This document shows positions 1 through 8,511 of a DNA stretch of 39,079 nt, piece after piece; the stretch's first letter is position 1; each line of letters starts with the position of its first letter. Source of the stretch: an uncultured Bacteroidales bacterium (GTDB lineage: Bacteria; Bacteroidota; Bacteroidia; Bacteroidales; P3). Under the pieces are notes generated by a model. That model was not told the DNA's origin and ran no database searches. It worked only from the letters and a program-made list of their open reading frames with translations. Made by a program: the position numbers and the translations under genes. Location of the stretch: assembly GCA_905233895.1 (NCBI GenBank), contig CAJOFL010000014.1, forward strand, positions 1-39,079. Reading direction: 5' to 3'.

Positions 1-562
1 GGTGGGGTGGTTCCACTTCTTCATCACCTGAGCGGTGGCGGTGGCCACGCAGCCGGTGACGGCGTAATCGCTCAGCGTGGCGTCGTAGGGGCAGAGGTTG
101 TTATAGAGCGGGTCCTGGCCCCAGGTGGTGCTGCAGAGGGGCGACACGGCGGTGGGGCTCACCGGCTCGGGCATGGAGCCGAGCAGCAGGGAAGTCCAGT
201 CGGGGTTGGCCGGAAGGCCTTCCTGGCTGGCCCAGTAGGTGATTTCCTCTTCGTACTGGCCGAGTATGCAGGCCACGTTGGCGGGGATGCGGCTGGTCTC
301 GAAGGTCGAGGTGGCCGAGAAGCCCAGGATGGGCAGCACACAATCGTCGGCACTGACGAGGACGAAGCCGCCTTGTTCGGCGGTGAAGGTGTAGAACCGC
401 GTGTAGGGGGTCTGCGCGCTGACGTCGGTCAGCGTGGCGCTTACTCCCTGGTGGCGCATGAAGTTAGAGGCCACACGCATGGCGGTCGAGGGGTCCACGG
501 GCTTGGCTGCCGCGGTGAGGGTCAGCAGGGCCGTTGCCAAAAAAAGTAGTGCTTTTTTCATG
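1..562 (-). CDS. C10 family (streptopain-like) cysteine peptidase, N-terminal part, cut by the window edge
   Basis: The reading frame runs leftwards from ATG at 562 to the edge with no stop, giving 187 residues. Residues 1-19 form a signal peptide (MKKALLFLATALLTLTAAA), so the protein is exported. Residues 20-130 look like the Spi-type inhibitory propeptide of C10 peptidases, with the motif GGFVLVSADDCVLPILGFS. The start of the catalytic domain follows, with TTWGQDPLYNNLCP and the nucleophile motif TGCVATATAQ, where Cys171 would be the catalytic cysteine. The catalytic histidine and the C-terminus lie outside the window. The N-terminus closely resembles that of the C10 peptidase at 34251. A good Bacteroidetes promoter lies just upstream (630-661). 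Identification of the family is firm; substrate is unknown. Confidence 0.9.
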
Positions 563-629
563 GTTTTTATTGTTTAGTTTGTTATTTTTCAGAAGGATAT
601 GTAAACAGCAAGCGTTTGCTATATCAGTG

Positions 630-661
630 CAAATATAGCAATAAAAGGTATAAAATGCAAA
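630..661 (-). promoter_or_regulatory. Bacteroidetes-type promoter for the C10 peptidase
   Basis: Read on the minus strand, TATATTTG (630-637) matches the -7 consensus TAnnTTTG, and TTTG (658-661) lies 20 bases upstream as the -33 element. The start of transcription would fall near 625, leaving a leader of about 60 bases that holds a small palindrome (AGCAA...TTGCT). Confidence 0.7.
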
Positions 662-669
662 TTTTTTTG

Positions 670-1464
670 TCAGGAGCGCGGCAGGAAGTTGACTTCCGAC
701 GGGGCTATAAGCCCGAGTGCGAAGGCTTTGGCCACTCGCGAAGCGCTCTTGTTGACGATGCCGAGGCGCAGCGAGAGCCCTTTCTGGCGCTCCTGGATGG
801 CCTTGTCGGTCTCGCCGAGGCGGTCGGAAATTTCGCTGGCGGTACATCCGGCCGCCTCGAGGAGGAGGAGCTGGCGCTCCTGGTCGGAGAGGACGAAGGC
901 GGGGTCGTGGCCGGCCACGATGTCGAAGTAGCGCTCGGCGGCCTCCTTGAGGGTGAGCATAACGGGGTAGTTGAAGTAGAACCGCTCGCCGCGCTCAAGG
1001 CAGGAGATGGCGCGGAGGATGTTCTCGACGGAGAAGCCGCCGGTGGCGTTCTTGCTGACGAATGCCGAGGCGCCGATACGGAGGGCTTCCATGACCACGC
1101 GGCCCACTTCGTGGAGCCGCTCAAGGCGGCCTTCCTCGCCGGGCATCGGCGCGTCGAAGCGGCCGGAGAAGATGATGATGCGCACGTCGGGATAGCGCTC
1201 GTGGACGCGGCGGGCGATGTAGAGGCCGCCGGTGGGCTCGCCGTGGAACTCCATGTCGACCAGCAGGTAGTCGGGGGCCGGGGTGTTCTCCAGCGCGGCC
1301 AGGAGTTCGCCGCCGTCACCGAAGGTGTCGACCATTTCGACGCGGCTCACCACCGTGGCGTCCAGGTCGCCGCTCTCCACTCGGGCGGCGCGTTCGTTCA
1401 TTTCCATCTTGACGATTTTGCGAATCAGCGGTTCGTCGTCGACCATCATTACTCGGATGCTCAT
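670..1464 (-). CDS. Response regulator with LuxR-type helix-turn-helix output domain
   Basis: A 264-residue two-component response regulator. The receiver domain (about 1-155) shows the acidic pair Asp9-Asp10, the phosphoacceptor Asp70 in YLLVDMEF, Ser100 at the end of strand 4 and Lys138 in FVSKNA, all as expected for a functional receiver. Residues 192-240 (LSDQERQLLLLEAAGCTASEI) are a NarL/FixJ-like DNA-binding domain, although the usual LSxREx pattern is altered to LSDQER. The sensor kinase at 1621-3564 lies directly upstream on the same strand, so the two very probably form a cognate pair. The gap between them holds a 55-base repeat block and no recognisable promoter. Target genes are unknown; the neighbouring C10 peptidase is a possible one. 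Confidence 0.9.
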   Translation of the reverse strand: MSIRVMMVDDEPLIRKIVKMEMNERAARVESGDLDATVVSRVEMVDTFGDGGELLAALENTPAPDYLLVDMEFHGEPTGGLYIARRVHERYPDVRIIIFSGRFDAPMPGEEGRLERLHEVGRVVMEALRIGASAFVSKNATGGFSVENILRAISCLERGERFYFNYPVMLTLKEAAERYFDIVAGHDPAFVLSDQERQLLLLEAAGCTASEISDRLGETDKAIQERQKGLSLRLGIVNKSASRVAKAFALGLIAPSEVNFLPRS

Positions 1465-1512
1465 TTTTATGTTAATTTTTGTTTTTTCAAATTGCGTTTT
1501 GGGGGTGGTTCA

Positions 1513-1567
1513 GGGCAGGCGTTGATCAGGCGTTGATCAGGCGTTGATCAGGCGAAGGTGGGTCTAA
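1513..1567. repeat. TGATCA tandem repeat, copy A (3 units of 11 bases)
   Basis: Three perfect units of GCGTTGATCAG occupy 1519-1551, preceded by GGGCAG and followed by GCGAAGGTGGGTCTAA. The whole 55-base block is identical to 30044-30098, and a five-unit version lies at 21625-21679. It sits between the kinase stop codon (1621) and the response regulator start (1464). Each unit holds the palindrome TGATCA, so the transcript could fold into serial short hairpins. Confidence 0.95.
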
Positions 1568-1620
1568 ATATCGTCTAATCAGTAGGTTATGTTGTTTTGT
1601 GCTTTGTAGGTTGTTGTAAA

Positions 1621-3564
1621 TCAATGTTTTGGTGCTGCAAGCAAACAGTGTACTGTTGTGCCCTTTCCGGGGATGCTTTCCACCCAGATTCGGCAGCCTC
1701 GGAGGGTGAAGTCGTCGTGTCGCCGTACGATATAGCGGCAGAGAATGAGTCCGAATCCGTGCTCGCTGCCCTCGGGAAGGGTGCGGTCGGCCCTGAAAAG
1801 TGCCTCCTGTTGCTCGGCGCTCATGCCGCATCCGGTGTCGGTGACGCGGAGATGCACCATCCGGCCTTCCTCGGCGCTTGCGGCGTCGACGGTGACACTG
1901 CCTTCTGTTGTGTGTTTCAGCGCGTTGCCGACCAAGTTGCGAATAAGGATTACAACCAGCGCACGGTCGCCCCAAAGGCGTAGGTCGCTGTGCTGGAAGC
2001 ACATGGCAACCCCGGTGGAAGGGGTCGGTACCTGCTGCTCGACCTCGTCGAAGACGCTCTGTACCGTGAAGGTGCTGGCGTTGAATGCCATCCCTTGCGG
2101 CAGTGAGAGGGAGGTCCACTGCTTCAGGTTGTCGAAGGTTCGCACCAGTTGAGAAACCACTTCCTCGCGCAAGTCGCTGGGAAGGTGGGGGTTGGCTAGG
2201 TAGCCGACGAAGGGGCTTATGTCGTGACGCATGACGCTGAGTGCCGTTTCGACATTGGCAATGCGCTCTATATCACGGCGGTTGGCCTCCTCAAGCTGTC
2301 GTTTTTCACGGCGTAGGCGACGGGCGCTTATCCACAATTGGATGGTAAGTATCAGCATAAGTACCAGCATGATGCTGACAATCATCGCCGTGCGTGTGGT
2401 CCAGCGGCTGCGGTGTGTGGCGTCGGCCAGTGTCTGTTGCAGTTCAAAGTCCTCGCGTCCAGCGGCGTCGATGTAGTCTTGCAGTTCGCAATGATGTTCG
2501 TACCAGCGGCGCGCCTCGTCGGGTGTGGAGGCCATACGGCTACGAAGCAGCACGTCAAAGTAGCCCAGTTCCATTTTCGGCGCCGCGAAAGGCTTCCATG
2601 TTCCACGGTCGGAACGCCAGTCGGCCAGTATGTTATGAGCTTTGTTCGTGTCGCCGATAAGGAGGGCGTAACGTGCTGTCGAGGTCACTCCGCCCAGCAT
2701 CTGGTAGGGGTCGCCGTAGTCTGCAAAGCGGAGTCGGGCTTCGTCGTAGAGGGCAAGCACACTGTCGGGCGGCACCGACCCCGGGATAGTCTTCAGGACG
2801 CTGGCCATCATTTGGAGTGTGTTGGCGTAATGATAGTTACAGAAAGCGTCGGGCAGGTCGAGTATATCGAGGTTATAGTCGCAGTAATCCAATGCGATAA
2901 GGCTCTCGCCGGCCGTCTGCCACCCGTAGGCGAGGGCGTAATTGAGGGCCATGTCCTGTGCGTAATCCACTCGCAATTCGGACCTTCGGGCCTCCACCTC
3001 CTCCAGAAGTTGCTGCACATCGGCCTCGCGTCCGTTGCGATAATGATAGTTAAGCACCAGCGAGGTGATATAGTATTCGCTCTGTGCGTAGTTGTAAAGC
3101 AGGTTGTTGCGGCTTCGGTCAAGGGTGTGGCTGTGTTCGATGTCGTGGAGCAGGCGGTAACTGTCGGCGATATTGCCAGAGCGCTGTAGCAGGCGGGCTT
3201 TCAGCAAGTGGGCGATTACCAACTCGATATCGGCGTTGGCCGACTTGGTTTCAGGGGCTCCGTTCTCGATTATCTCCACCAGTTTCAGTGCTTCGGGGTA
3301 GCGGGTGGTCTGGAAATAGGCGAAGGCCTTGTTGTTAAGCGCCCGAAATACTCCGTCGTCGTACTCGGGCAGCGAGTCGGCGATGTATTGCAATGCAGAA
3401 TCGGACAGGCTCAGACATTGTTCGGGGTCACGGTAACGGTTAAGGAAAGCCTCTTTGTTCAGCCCGTCGACACGCGAACGGCGCAGGGGGTCGATGGTGT
3501 TTTTCTGGTGGCATCCGACGGCCAAAAAAAGGATTGCCAGCAGGTATATTGTCTTGAATTTCAT
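1621..3564 (-). CDS. TPR-type sensor histidine kinase with lipoprotein signal
   Basis: A 647-residue hybrid of a periplasmic helical sensor and a histidine kinase. Residues 1-18 form a lipoprotein signal ending in LAVGC (Cys18). Residues about 30-385 are helical and TPR-like. A single transmembrane segment at about 393-413 is followed by a short coiled coil, the H-box (VMRHDISP, His447) and a HATPase_c domain with N-box LVGNALKH (Asn547), G1 DTGCGM (from Asp576) and G2 EHGFGL (about 602-607). The sequence suggests tethering to the membrane at both ends of the sensor. This architecture is common in Bacteroidetes. It would phosphorylate the regulator at 670-1464. The predicted promoter lies so close to the ATG that the mRNA may be leaderless. 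Confidence 0.92.
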   Translation of the reverse strand: MKFKTIYLLAILFLAVGCHQKNTIDPLRRSRVDGLNKEAFLNRYRDPEQCLSLSDSALQYIADSLPEYDDGVFRALNNKAFAYFQTTRYPEALKLVEIIENGAPETKSANADIELVIAHLLKARLLQRSGNIADSYRLLHDIEHSHTLDRSRNNLLYNYAQSEYYITSLVLNYHYRNGREADVQQLLEEVEARRSELRVDYAQDMALNYALAYGWQTAGESLIALDYCDYNLDILDLPDAFCNYHYANTLQMMASVLKTIPGSVPPDSVLALYDEARLRFADYGDPYQMLGGVTSTARYALLIGDTNKAHNILADWRSDRGTWKPFAAPKMELGYFDVLLRSRMASTPDEARRWYEHHCELQDYIDAAGREDFELQQTLADATHRSRWTTRTAMIVSIMLVLMLILTIQLWISARRLRREKRQLEEANRRDIERIANVETALSVMRHDISPFVGYLANPHLPSDLREEVVSQLVRTFDNLKQWTSLSLPQGMAFNASTFTVQSVFDEVEQQVPTPSTGVAMCFQHSDLRLWGDRALVVILIRNLVGNALKHTTEGSVTVDAASAEEGRMVHLRVTDTGCGMSAEQQEALFRADRTLPEGSEHGFGLILCRYIVRRHDDFTLRGCRIWVESIPGKGTTVHCLLAAPKH

Positions 3565-3568
3565 GCTG

Positions 3569-3600
3569 CAAAGATACTAAAAAACGTTAATATGGGAAAA
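3569..3600 (-). promoter_or_regulatory. Promoter for the sensor kinase, possibly giving a leaderless mRNA
   Basis: TATCTTTG on the minus strand (3569-3576) is a perfect -7 box, with TTTTC (3596-3600) 19 bases upstream as a near-consensus -33 element. Only four bases separate the box from the ATG at 3564, so transcription would start at or next to the start codon. Confidence 0.65.
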
Positions 3601-3614
3601 TTTTAGTAACTTTG
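3587..3614 (+). promoter_or_regulatory. Promoter for the glycosidase lipoprotein
   Basis: TAACTTTG at 3607-3614 matches the -7 box on the plus strand. The -33 element is poor (TTAA near 3587). It overlaps the divergent kinase promoter, so the two genes share one regulatory segment of less than 75 bases. Confidence 0.5.
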
Positions 3615-3634
3615 CATCTCAGAACGCCACCGAA

Positions 3635-5050
3635 ATGATGCGAATTAAAACCGTTATAGTGTTGATTATTAGCATGCTTACTGCTGTTGGTTGCAGCAGG
3701 ACTCCCTCGTCCTTTGTTAGGGTGGAGGGGAACGGTTTTATGGTCGACGGCGAGCGTTGGTTCCCGAAAATGCTGAATTACAAGGCTGAGATGCGTGAGG
3801 TTGACGGCCAGTTGCAGGTGGTTCCCGCACCGTGGTATACCGGTGGCGGTATCCGTGAGCATTTCGATACCATCGCCAACTGGGGTTTCAATGCTGTACG
3901 CATCTGCCTCGACGGTGACTACCGTGGGGTTGACACCGCCCAAGCCTATCGTGCCACCCGCCGTGTTGTGCTCCAGGCAGACAGTGCAGGATTGCGTGTC
4001 ATGCTGCTGGTGCATCCGCCGTTGGACGATTATTGGATGGAATACACTGCAGGTCTGCTCCGTTCTCTTGCCGATCTGCCTGTCCTCTGGGCCTATGACC
4101 TCATGAACGAACCCCTCTATTTCGACCCGGAACCCATGCGAACTAAGCATGAGGCTGACAGTATTGTGCTGGTTTGGAGACGTATGGTGAGACTGAATGC
4201 TCCGCATCAACTCTTTACTATAGGGTTCGCTGAGCCCCTCGAGGTGTTTGAATGGGATCCTACAACCCTGCATGTTGACTTTGTCGAGATGCATACCTAC
4301 CATCCGTTGCGTGTGCAGAGCGAGATGTGGTGGTATGCCCACCACTGCGACAAGCCTTGGATGGTGGGGGAGACCGGCCTTCCGGCCGACGGAGACTCGG
4401 TTCCGTACGAGGCGCAGCAGGCGTTTATGTGGGAGACCTACCGCTACGCTAGCTATCTCAGTGCGGGCTACGGCTGGTGGGAGTTTCAGGACTGCCCCGA
4501 TGGGGTCAACTTCGAAGCACGTTTCACAGGCCTGCGTGACAGTCTCGGACGCAGTAAGCCTGCCTCCTCGATGCTGAAGTGTATCTGCCTCGGTGTAAGC
4601 GATTGGAAGCCGACGTTGCCGGTGAATTACTATAATATGCTGGCTTATAGTAATGTCACTGCCGTGGGAAGGGTTGTCGACCACAAGGGTAGGCCGATTG
4701 AGGGTGCGGTGATTCGCGGCTGGAATGACGACTGGAGCGTGGGTGTCAACACCTTCAGCGATGCCGATGGGCGGTTTCGACTGGTGAGCAACGACACTTG
4801 CACCCACTTCGAGATATCCGCCCCGGGCTTTTCAAATGCCAAGTTCGACCGACATCTCGGTTATCCTGCTGATATCGCGTTGCCGGATATCGAACGCGAA
4901 TACCACAAGATTCCTCTCCTCGGTTGGGGCGATGACTGGTTTGTTTTGCCATTTGAAGATGACGGACGATATGCCGCCGAAAGGGCTACTGGGGCCGACA
5001 TGGGCGATGTGGTTCTCGGGAAAGTTGTAAAAACCAGGCGATTACATTAA
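3635..5050 (+). CDS. Lipoprotein glycoside hydrolase of clan GH-A (GH5-like) with C-terminal regulatory-like domain
   Basis: A 471-residue predicted lipoprotein: signal sequence with lipobox TAVGC (Cys20). Residues about 28-335 form a TIM-barrel glycosidase. The acid/base glutamate is probably Glu159 in YDLMNEPLYF and the nucleophile Glu246 in WMVGETGLP, with FVEMHTYHP (His220, Tyr222) between them, as in cellulase/mannanase-like GH5 enzymes. Residues about 345-410 (AVGRVVDHKGRPIEGAVI) form a carboxypeptidase-regulatory-like beta sandwich, followed by about 50 unassigned residues. It probably acts on a polysaccharide or glycoconjugate at the cell surface or in the periplasm; substrate cannot be read from sequence. 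Two ATG codons in tandem (3635, 3638) are both possible starts. No SusC/SusD pair is nearby, so this is not a typical polysaccharide utilisation locus. Confidence 0.82.
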   Translation: MMRIKTVIVLIISMLTAVGCSRTPSSFVRVEGNGFMVDGERWFPKMLNYKAEMREVDGQLQVVPAPWYTGGGIREHFDTIANWGFNAVRICLDGDYRGVDTAQAYRATRRVVLQADSAGLRVMLLVHPPLDDYWMEYTAGLLRSLADLPVLWAYDLMNEPLYFDPEPMRTKHEADSIVLVWRRMVRLNAPHQLFTIGFAEPLEVFEWDPTTLHVDFVEMHTYHPLRVQSEMWWYAHHCDKPWMVGETGLPADGDSVPYEAQQAFMWETYRYASYLSAGYGWWEFQDCPDGVNFEARFTGLRDSLGRSKPASSMLKCICLGVSDWKPTLPVNYYNMLAYSNVTAVGRVVDHKGRPIEGAVIRGWNDDWSVGVNTFSDADGRFRLVSNDTCTHFEISAPGFSNAKFDRHLGYPADIALPDIEREYHKIPLLGWGDDWFVLPFEDDGRYAAERATGADMGDVVLGKVVKTRRLH

Positions 5051-5066
5051 TCACCAATAATGGTTA

Positions 5067-5097
5067 TTGCCCAGTTTCGGGAATGGTTGTACTTTTG
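5067..5097 (+). promoter_or_regulatory. Promoter facing a gene-free segment
   Basis: TTG at 5067-5069 and TACTTTTG at 5090-5097 are separated by 20 bases, an ideal Bacteroidetes promoter. It lies 17 bases after the glycosidase stop and points into the gap before menG, which is on the other strand. Confidence 0.65.
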
Positions 5098-5101
5098 CAA
5101 C

Positions 5102-5200
5102 CAGAAAATGGAGAAACAACCAACCAATTGTAAGTCCGTTTTATTGTTTTAGGATTAATAGCATAGAGGTCGCTCAAGAATAGTGACCTCTTTGTTTTTC
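5102..5200 (+). ncRNA. Candidate small RNA or leader-type transcript of about 100 nt
   Basis: The segment lies between a strong promoter (5067-5097) and a terminator hairpin (5165-5199) and contains no normal gene. The only frame with an ATG is a 14-codon ORF at 5108-5152. The 3' part is antisense to the last codon and the 3' end of menG mRNA. It could be a regulatory RNA, a short peptide gene or the remnant of a lost gene. No known RNA family was recognised. Confidence 0.4.
5165..5199 (+). terminator. Rho-independent terminator
   Basis: AGAGGTCGCT (5165-5174) pairs with AGTGACCTCT (5182-5191) over ten positions with one mismatch and a seven-base loop, followed by TTGTTTTT. It works only on the plus strand, because the minus strand has no T run after the stem. 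The first arm just touches the menG stop codon, so it separates the convergent transcripts. Confidence 0.7.
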
Positions 5201-5818
5201 AATTGTATACATACGGCAGACACCAAGAGTGAGTTTGCGTTCAGTAGCGTTTTCGCCGAGCAATTTTAGGAATTCACTCCCCTTTGGGAAGTGTTTGATG
5301 CTCTCGGTAAGGTAGGTGTAGGCGTCGCGGTTATTGGCAAGGCGTTGACCCAACCATGTTATAAAATGTTTTGTATAAAGGTTGTAAAAAGGCTTGATGA
5401 GGGCGCAGTCGGGCGTTGCCAATTCTAGTATCACCATCCGTCCACCGGGCTTCAGCACCCGTAGCATCTCTTTAAGGCCCTGCTCCAAATGCACAAAGTT
5501 GCGTACCCCGAAGGCGCAGGTGACGGCGTTGAAGGTTTCGTTGGGGAAGGGTAGATGTTCTGCATCGCCAAAAATATAAGTGGCCGATGCTTTGGTCTTG
5601 GCGATGGATAGCATCTCTTCGCTGAGGTCTATGCCTGTAACGGTGCAACCGTGCTTCTTAAGCTCTAACACCATGTCGCCTGTACCGCAAGCCACGTCCA
5701 GCACCTCGCCCTTTAGTCCACGCACGGCATACCTCCGCCAGCACCGGTCGAGACTGAAGGTCATCACTCGGTTGAGCCGGTCGTAGGTGCGCGCTATCGT
5801 ATCGAAGTCGTATGCCAT
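5174..5818 (-). CDS. menG: Demethylmenaquinone methyltransferase (UbiE/MenG family)
   Basis: A 214-residue SAM-dependent methyltransferase that carries out the last step of menaquinone synthesis, the C-methylation of demethylmenaquinone. Visible motifs are the SAM-binding loop VLDVACGTGDM (39-49), GIDLSEEML, and FGVRNF followed by LKPGGRMVILE, all typical of UbiE/COQ5 enzymes. It begins at YDFDTIARTYDRLN and lacks about 25 N-terminal residues present in many homologs; no better upstream start is apparent. It overlaps menA by 25 bases and is last in the aspS-menA-menG operon. Menaquinone synthesis fits an anaerobe with fumarate respiration. Confidence 0.93.
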   Translation of the reverse strand: MAYDFDTIARTYDRLNRVMTFSLDRCWRRYAVRGLKGEVLDVACGTGDMVLELKKHGCTVTGIDLSEEMLSIAKTKASATYIFGDAEHLPFPNETFNAVTCAFGVRNFVHLEQGLKEMLRVLKPGGRMVILELATPDCALIKPFYNLYTKHFITWLGQRLANNRDAYTYLTESIKHFPKGSEFLKLLGENATERKLTLGVCRMYTIEKQRGHYS

Positions 5819-6690
5819 AACAACAGGAACGCTCCTATGGAATAGAGTAACGAGAGCAAGAAGGTGCTCATCACCAGCAGTGGCAACATGGAATCGAGAC
5901 GTTTGCCTTCACGTCGCCAAACACCCACAATGTGCCATACGAACAGCGGCAAGGTGCACAGAATCAACCACGAAAATATTGTGTTACCGTAGTACGAACA
6001 GGTCGTCAGCAACCATCCCAACGTCACCAACACAGTTTGGTACCACTTGGCACGGTGTACCCCTATCCTCAATGGCACGGTTTTGCGGACACCCTCGTCG
6101 CTCTGCATATCACGTATATTGTTCACATTCAACACTGCCACGCTCAACAGGCCGATGCCCGATGCTGGCAACATGTAGTACCAGTGGATGTCATGAACCA
6201 GCACAAAGAAACTACCCAGCACACTCACCGGCCCAAAGAAGATGAAGACGAACAGATCGCCGAGACCTATATAGCCATAGGGCTTCTTCCCGAGGGTATA
6301 ATGCGTGGCTGCCCAGATGGCGACTTCACCCACAAGCACCATCCACCAAGGACTGTATGAGACCCATATCATAGCAAGTCCAACTATGCAGCATACAACC
6401 ACCATCGCGTTGATGGCGCGCCACATCTGCTTGACGGTAATACCGTTTGTCATACCGTAGTTGGGGCCTTGGCGGTCGGTATTGTCCACACCGCTCAGGT
6501 GGTCGCCCATCTCGTTGCTGAGGTTACTGAGAATTTGCAGCGAACAGGCGGTAAGCAGCACCAGTGCAAAAGCCCACCAGTTGCCGTCGTGTCCGAGGCC
6601 GCCTATAGCAAGCAGACCTCCGCACACCACTCCTGCCAGTGACAGGGGCAATGTGCGGAGGCGCATTGACTTTATGAGTGCCTTGAGCAT
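5794..6690 (-). CDS. menA: 1,4-dihydroxy-2-naphthoate polyprenyltransferase
   Basis: A 298-residue integral membrane enzyme of the UbiA prenyltransferase family. It joins a polyprenyl chain to 1,4-dihydroxy-2-naphthoate to give demethylmenaquinone. The first aspartate-rich motif is visible as NLSNEMGDHLSGVDNTDR (from about 56) and the second as NVNNIRDMQSDEGVRK. Hydrophobic segments suggest eight or nine membrane helices. Its product is the substrate of MenG, whose gene overlaps it by 25 bases. Its ATG shares one base with the aspS stop codon (TAATG), so translation is probably coupled. Confidence 0.93.
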   Translation of the reverse strand: MLKALIKSMRLRTLPLSLAGVVCGGLLAIGGLGHDGNWWAFALVLLTACSLQILSNLSNEMGDHLSGVDNTDRQGPNYGMTNGITVKQMWRAINAMVVVCCIVGLAMIWVSYSPWWMVLVGEVAIWAATHYTLGKKPYGYIGLGDLFVFIFFGPVSVLGSFFVLVHDIHWYYMLPASGIGLLSVAVLNVNNIRDMQSDEGVRKTVPLRIGVHRAKWYQTVLVTLGWLLTTCSYYGNTIFSWLILCTLPLFVWHIVGVWRREGKRLDSMLPLLVMSTFLLSLLYSIGAFLLLWHTTSIR

Positions 6691-8444
6691 TATTTCACAT
6701 CGACCTTGATGCAGAGTTCTTCGAGCTGGGCATCAGAAATCGGTGCTGGCGACTGACTCATAACGTCGCGGCCGGCGTTGTTCTTTGGGAAGGCGATGAA
6801 GTCGCGGATGCTGTCGGCACCGGCGAAGATGGAGCAGAGGCGGTCGAAGCCGAAGGCGAGACCGGCGTGTGGCGGTGCACCGTAGGTGAAGGCATCCATC
6901 AGGAAGCCGAACTGCGCGGCGGCGCTCTCGTCGGTGAAGCCGAGTGTGTGGAACATCTTGTTCTGCAAGGTGCGGTCGTGGATACGGATGCTGCCGCCAC
7001 CCACCTCGGTGCCGTTCATCACGATGTCGTAGGCGTTGGCGCGGATGTCGCCCCAGCGGCTGGGGTCGTCGAGCAGCGGCTCGTCCTCGGGCTTGGGTGC
7101 CGTGAAGGGGTGGTGCATGGCGTAGTAGCGCTGCGTCTCGTCGTCCCACTCCAGCAAGGGGAAGTCGATGACCCATAGGGGAGCGAACTTCTGCGGGTCG
7201 CGCAGACCGAGTTGTTGACCCATCTCGAGGCGCAGAGCGCAGAGTTGTATGCGGGTCTTCATGGCGGGGCCACAGAGCAGTAGCATCAGGTCGCCGGCCT
7301 TGGCGCCCATCTTGTCGGCGATAGCCTTCAGGGCTTCGGCGTCGTAGAACTTATCCACCGAGCTCTTGAACGTGCCATCGGCATTGTATTTGATATACAC
7401 CATGCCGCCGGCGCCCACCTGCGGACGCTTGACAAAGTCGGTGAGTGCGTCGAGCTGCTTGCGAGTGTATTCGGCGCAGCCCTCGGCCACGATACCCACC
7501 ACCAGCTCGCTACCGTCGAAGAGGCCGAATCCGTGACCCTTGACCACATCGGTGACCTCCTTGAACTCCATGCCGAAGCGGATGTCGGGCTTGTCGGAGC
7601 CGTACAGGCGCATGGCGTCGTGCCAGGTCATGCGGGGGAATTTATCGAACTCGATGCCCTTCATCTCCTTGAAGAGGTGCTTGGCTAGTCCTTCAAACAT
7701 ATTGAGTACATCCTCTTGCTCCACGAAGCTCATCTCGCAGTCAATCTGCGTGAACTCAGGCTGACGGTCGGCGCGAAGGTCCTCATCGCGGAAACAGCGC
7801 ACAATCTGGAAGTAGCGGTCCATACCGGCCACCATAAGCAGCTGCTTATACTGCTGTGGGCTCTGCGGCAGGGCGTAGAACTCGCCGGGGTTCATGCGGC
7901 TGGGCACCACGAAGTCGCGGGCCCCTTCGGGGGTGCTCTTGATGAGCATGGGTGTCTCTATTTCTAGGAAGTCGCGGTCGGAAAGGTAGTTGCGTACCAA
8001 CATGGCCATCTTGTGGCGCATGATGAGATTAGTTTTGACGGGATTGCGACGGATATCGAGGTAGCGGTACTTCATGCGGATATCGTCACCGCCGTCGCTC
8101 TGGTCCTCGATGGTGAAGGGCGGCACTTTGGCTTCGTTGAGTATGTTGAGGGTAGATACCTCAATCTCGATTTCTCCGGTAGGAATCTTGGTATTTTTCG
8201 AACTGCGCTCAATAACTTTACCTGTAACCTGAATGACGTACTCTCTTCCGAGTTTGCGTGCCTGCTCGCAGAGGGGGGCGTTGGTCTCCATGTTGAAGGC
8301 CAACTGGGTGATGCCGTAACGGTCACGGAGGTCAATAAAGGTCATGCCGCCGAGGTCACGCGAGCGCTGCACCCATCCGGCGAGTGTCACTGTTTGTCCA
8401 ACATTGGCGATGCGAAGCTCGCCGCAAGTATTAGTCCTATACAT
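6690..8444 (-). CDS. aspS: Aspartyl-tRNA synthetase
   Basis: A 584-residue class II aminoacyl-tRNA synthetase of the bacterial type, charging tRNA-Asp. An N-terminal OB-fold anticodon-binding domain ([20 protein letters not shown]) is followed by the catalytic core with motif 2 ([19 protein letters not shown]), a bacterial GAD-type insertion (about 300-410), and motif 3 near the end ([11 protein letters not shown]). Length is as usual for the family. Whether it is discriminating or also acts on tRNA-Asn cannot be told here. It leads the operon with menA and menG, an unrelated functional pairing, and has its own promoter at 8480-8511. Confidence 0.97.
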   Translation of the reverse strand: MYRTNTCGELRIANVGQTVTLAGWVQRSRDLGGMTFIDLRDRYGITQLAFNMETNAPLCEQARKLGREYVIQVTGKVIERSSKNTKIPTGEIEIEVSTLNILNEAKVPPFTIEDQSDGGDDIRMKYRYLDIRRNPVKTNLIMRHKMAMLVRNYLSDRDFLEIETPMLIKSTPEGARDFVVPSRMNPGEFYALPQSPQQYKQLLMVAGMDRYFQIVRCFRDEDLRADRQPEFTQIDCEMSFVEQEDVLNMFEGLAKHLFKEMKGIEFDKFPRMTWHDAMRLYGSDKPDIRFGMEFKEVTDVVKGHGFGLFDGSELVVGIVAEGCAEYTRKQLDALTDFVKRPQVGAGGMVYIKYNADGTFKSSVDKFYDAEALKAIADKMGAKAGDLMLLLCGPAMKTRIQLCALRLEMGQQLGLRDPQKFAPLWVIDFPLLEWDDETQRYYAMHHPFTAPKPEDEPLLDDPSRWGDIRANAYDIVMNGTEVGGGSIRIHDRTLQNKMFHTLGFTDESAAAQFGFLMDAFTYGAPPHAGLAFGFDRLCSIFAGADSIRDFIAFPKNNAGRDVMSQSPAPISDAQLEELCIKVDVK

Positions 8445-8479
8445 TGTTATATGATGTTTTCTTCGTTTCTAACAGGTTG

Positions 8480-8511
8480 CAAAAATACATAATCTTCCGC
8501 AATGTGCAAAA
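8480..8511 (-). promoter_or_regulatory. Promoter of the aspS-menA-menG operon
   Basis: On the minus strand TATTTTTG (8480-8487) is the -7 box and TTTTG (8507-8511) the -33 element, 19 bases apart. It abuts the stop codon of the upstream gene (8512), so aspS is separately expressed with a leader of about 30 bases. Confidence 0.7.

Noticed and set aside
616..1536. 306-codon ORF antisense to the response regulator
   Set aside because: The receiver-domain residues on the minus strand are intact, so the plus-strand frame is a shadow.
3587..4807. 406-codon ORF antisense to the glycosidase
   Set aside because: The plus-strand frame has clear catalytic motifs and a lipobox; the antisense product has none.
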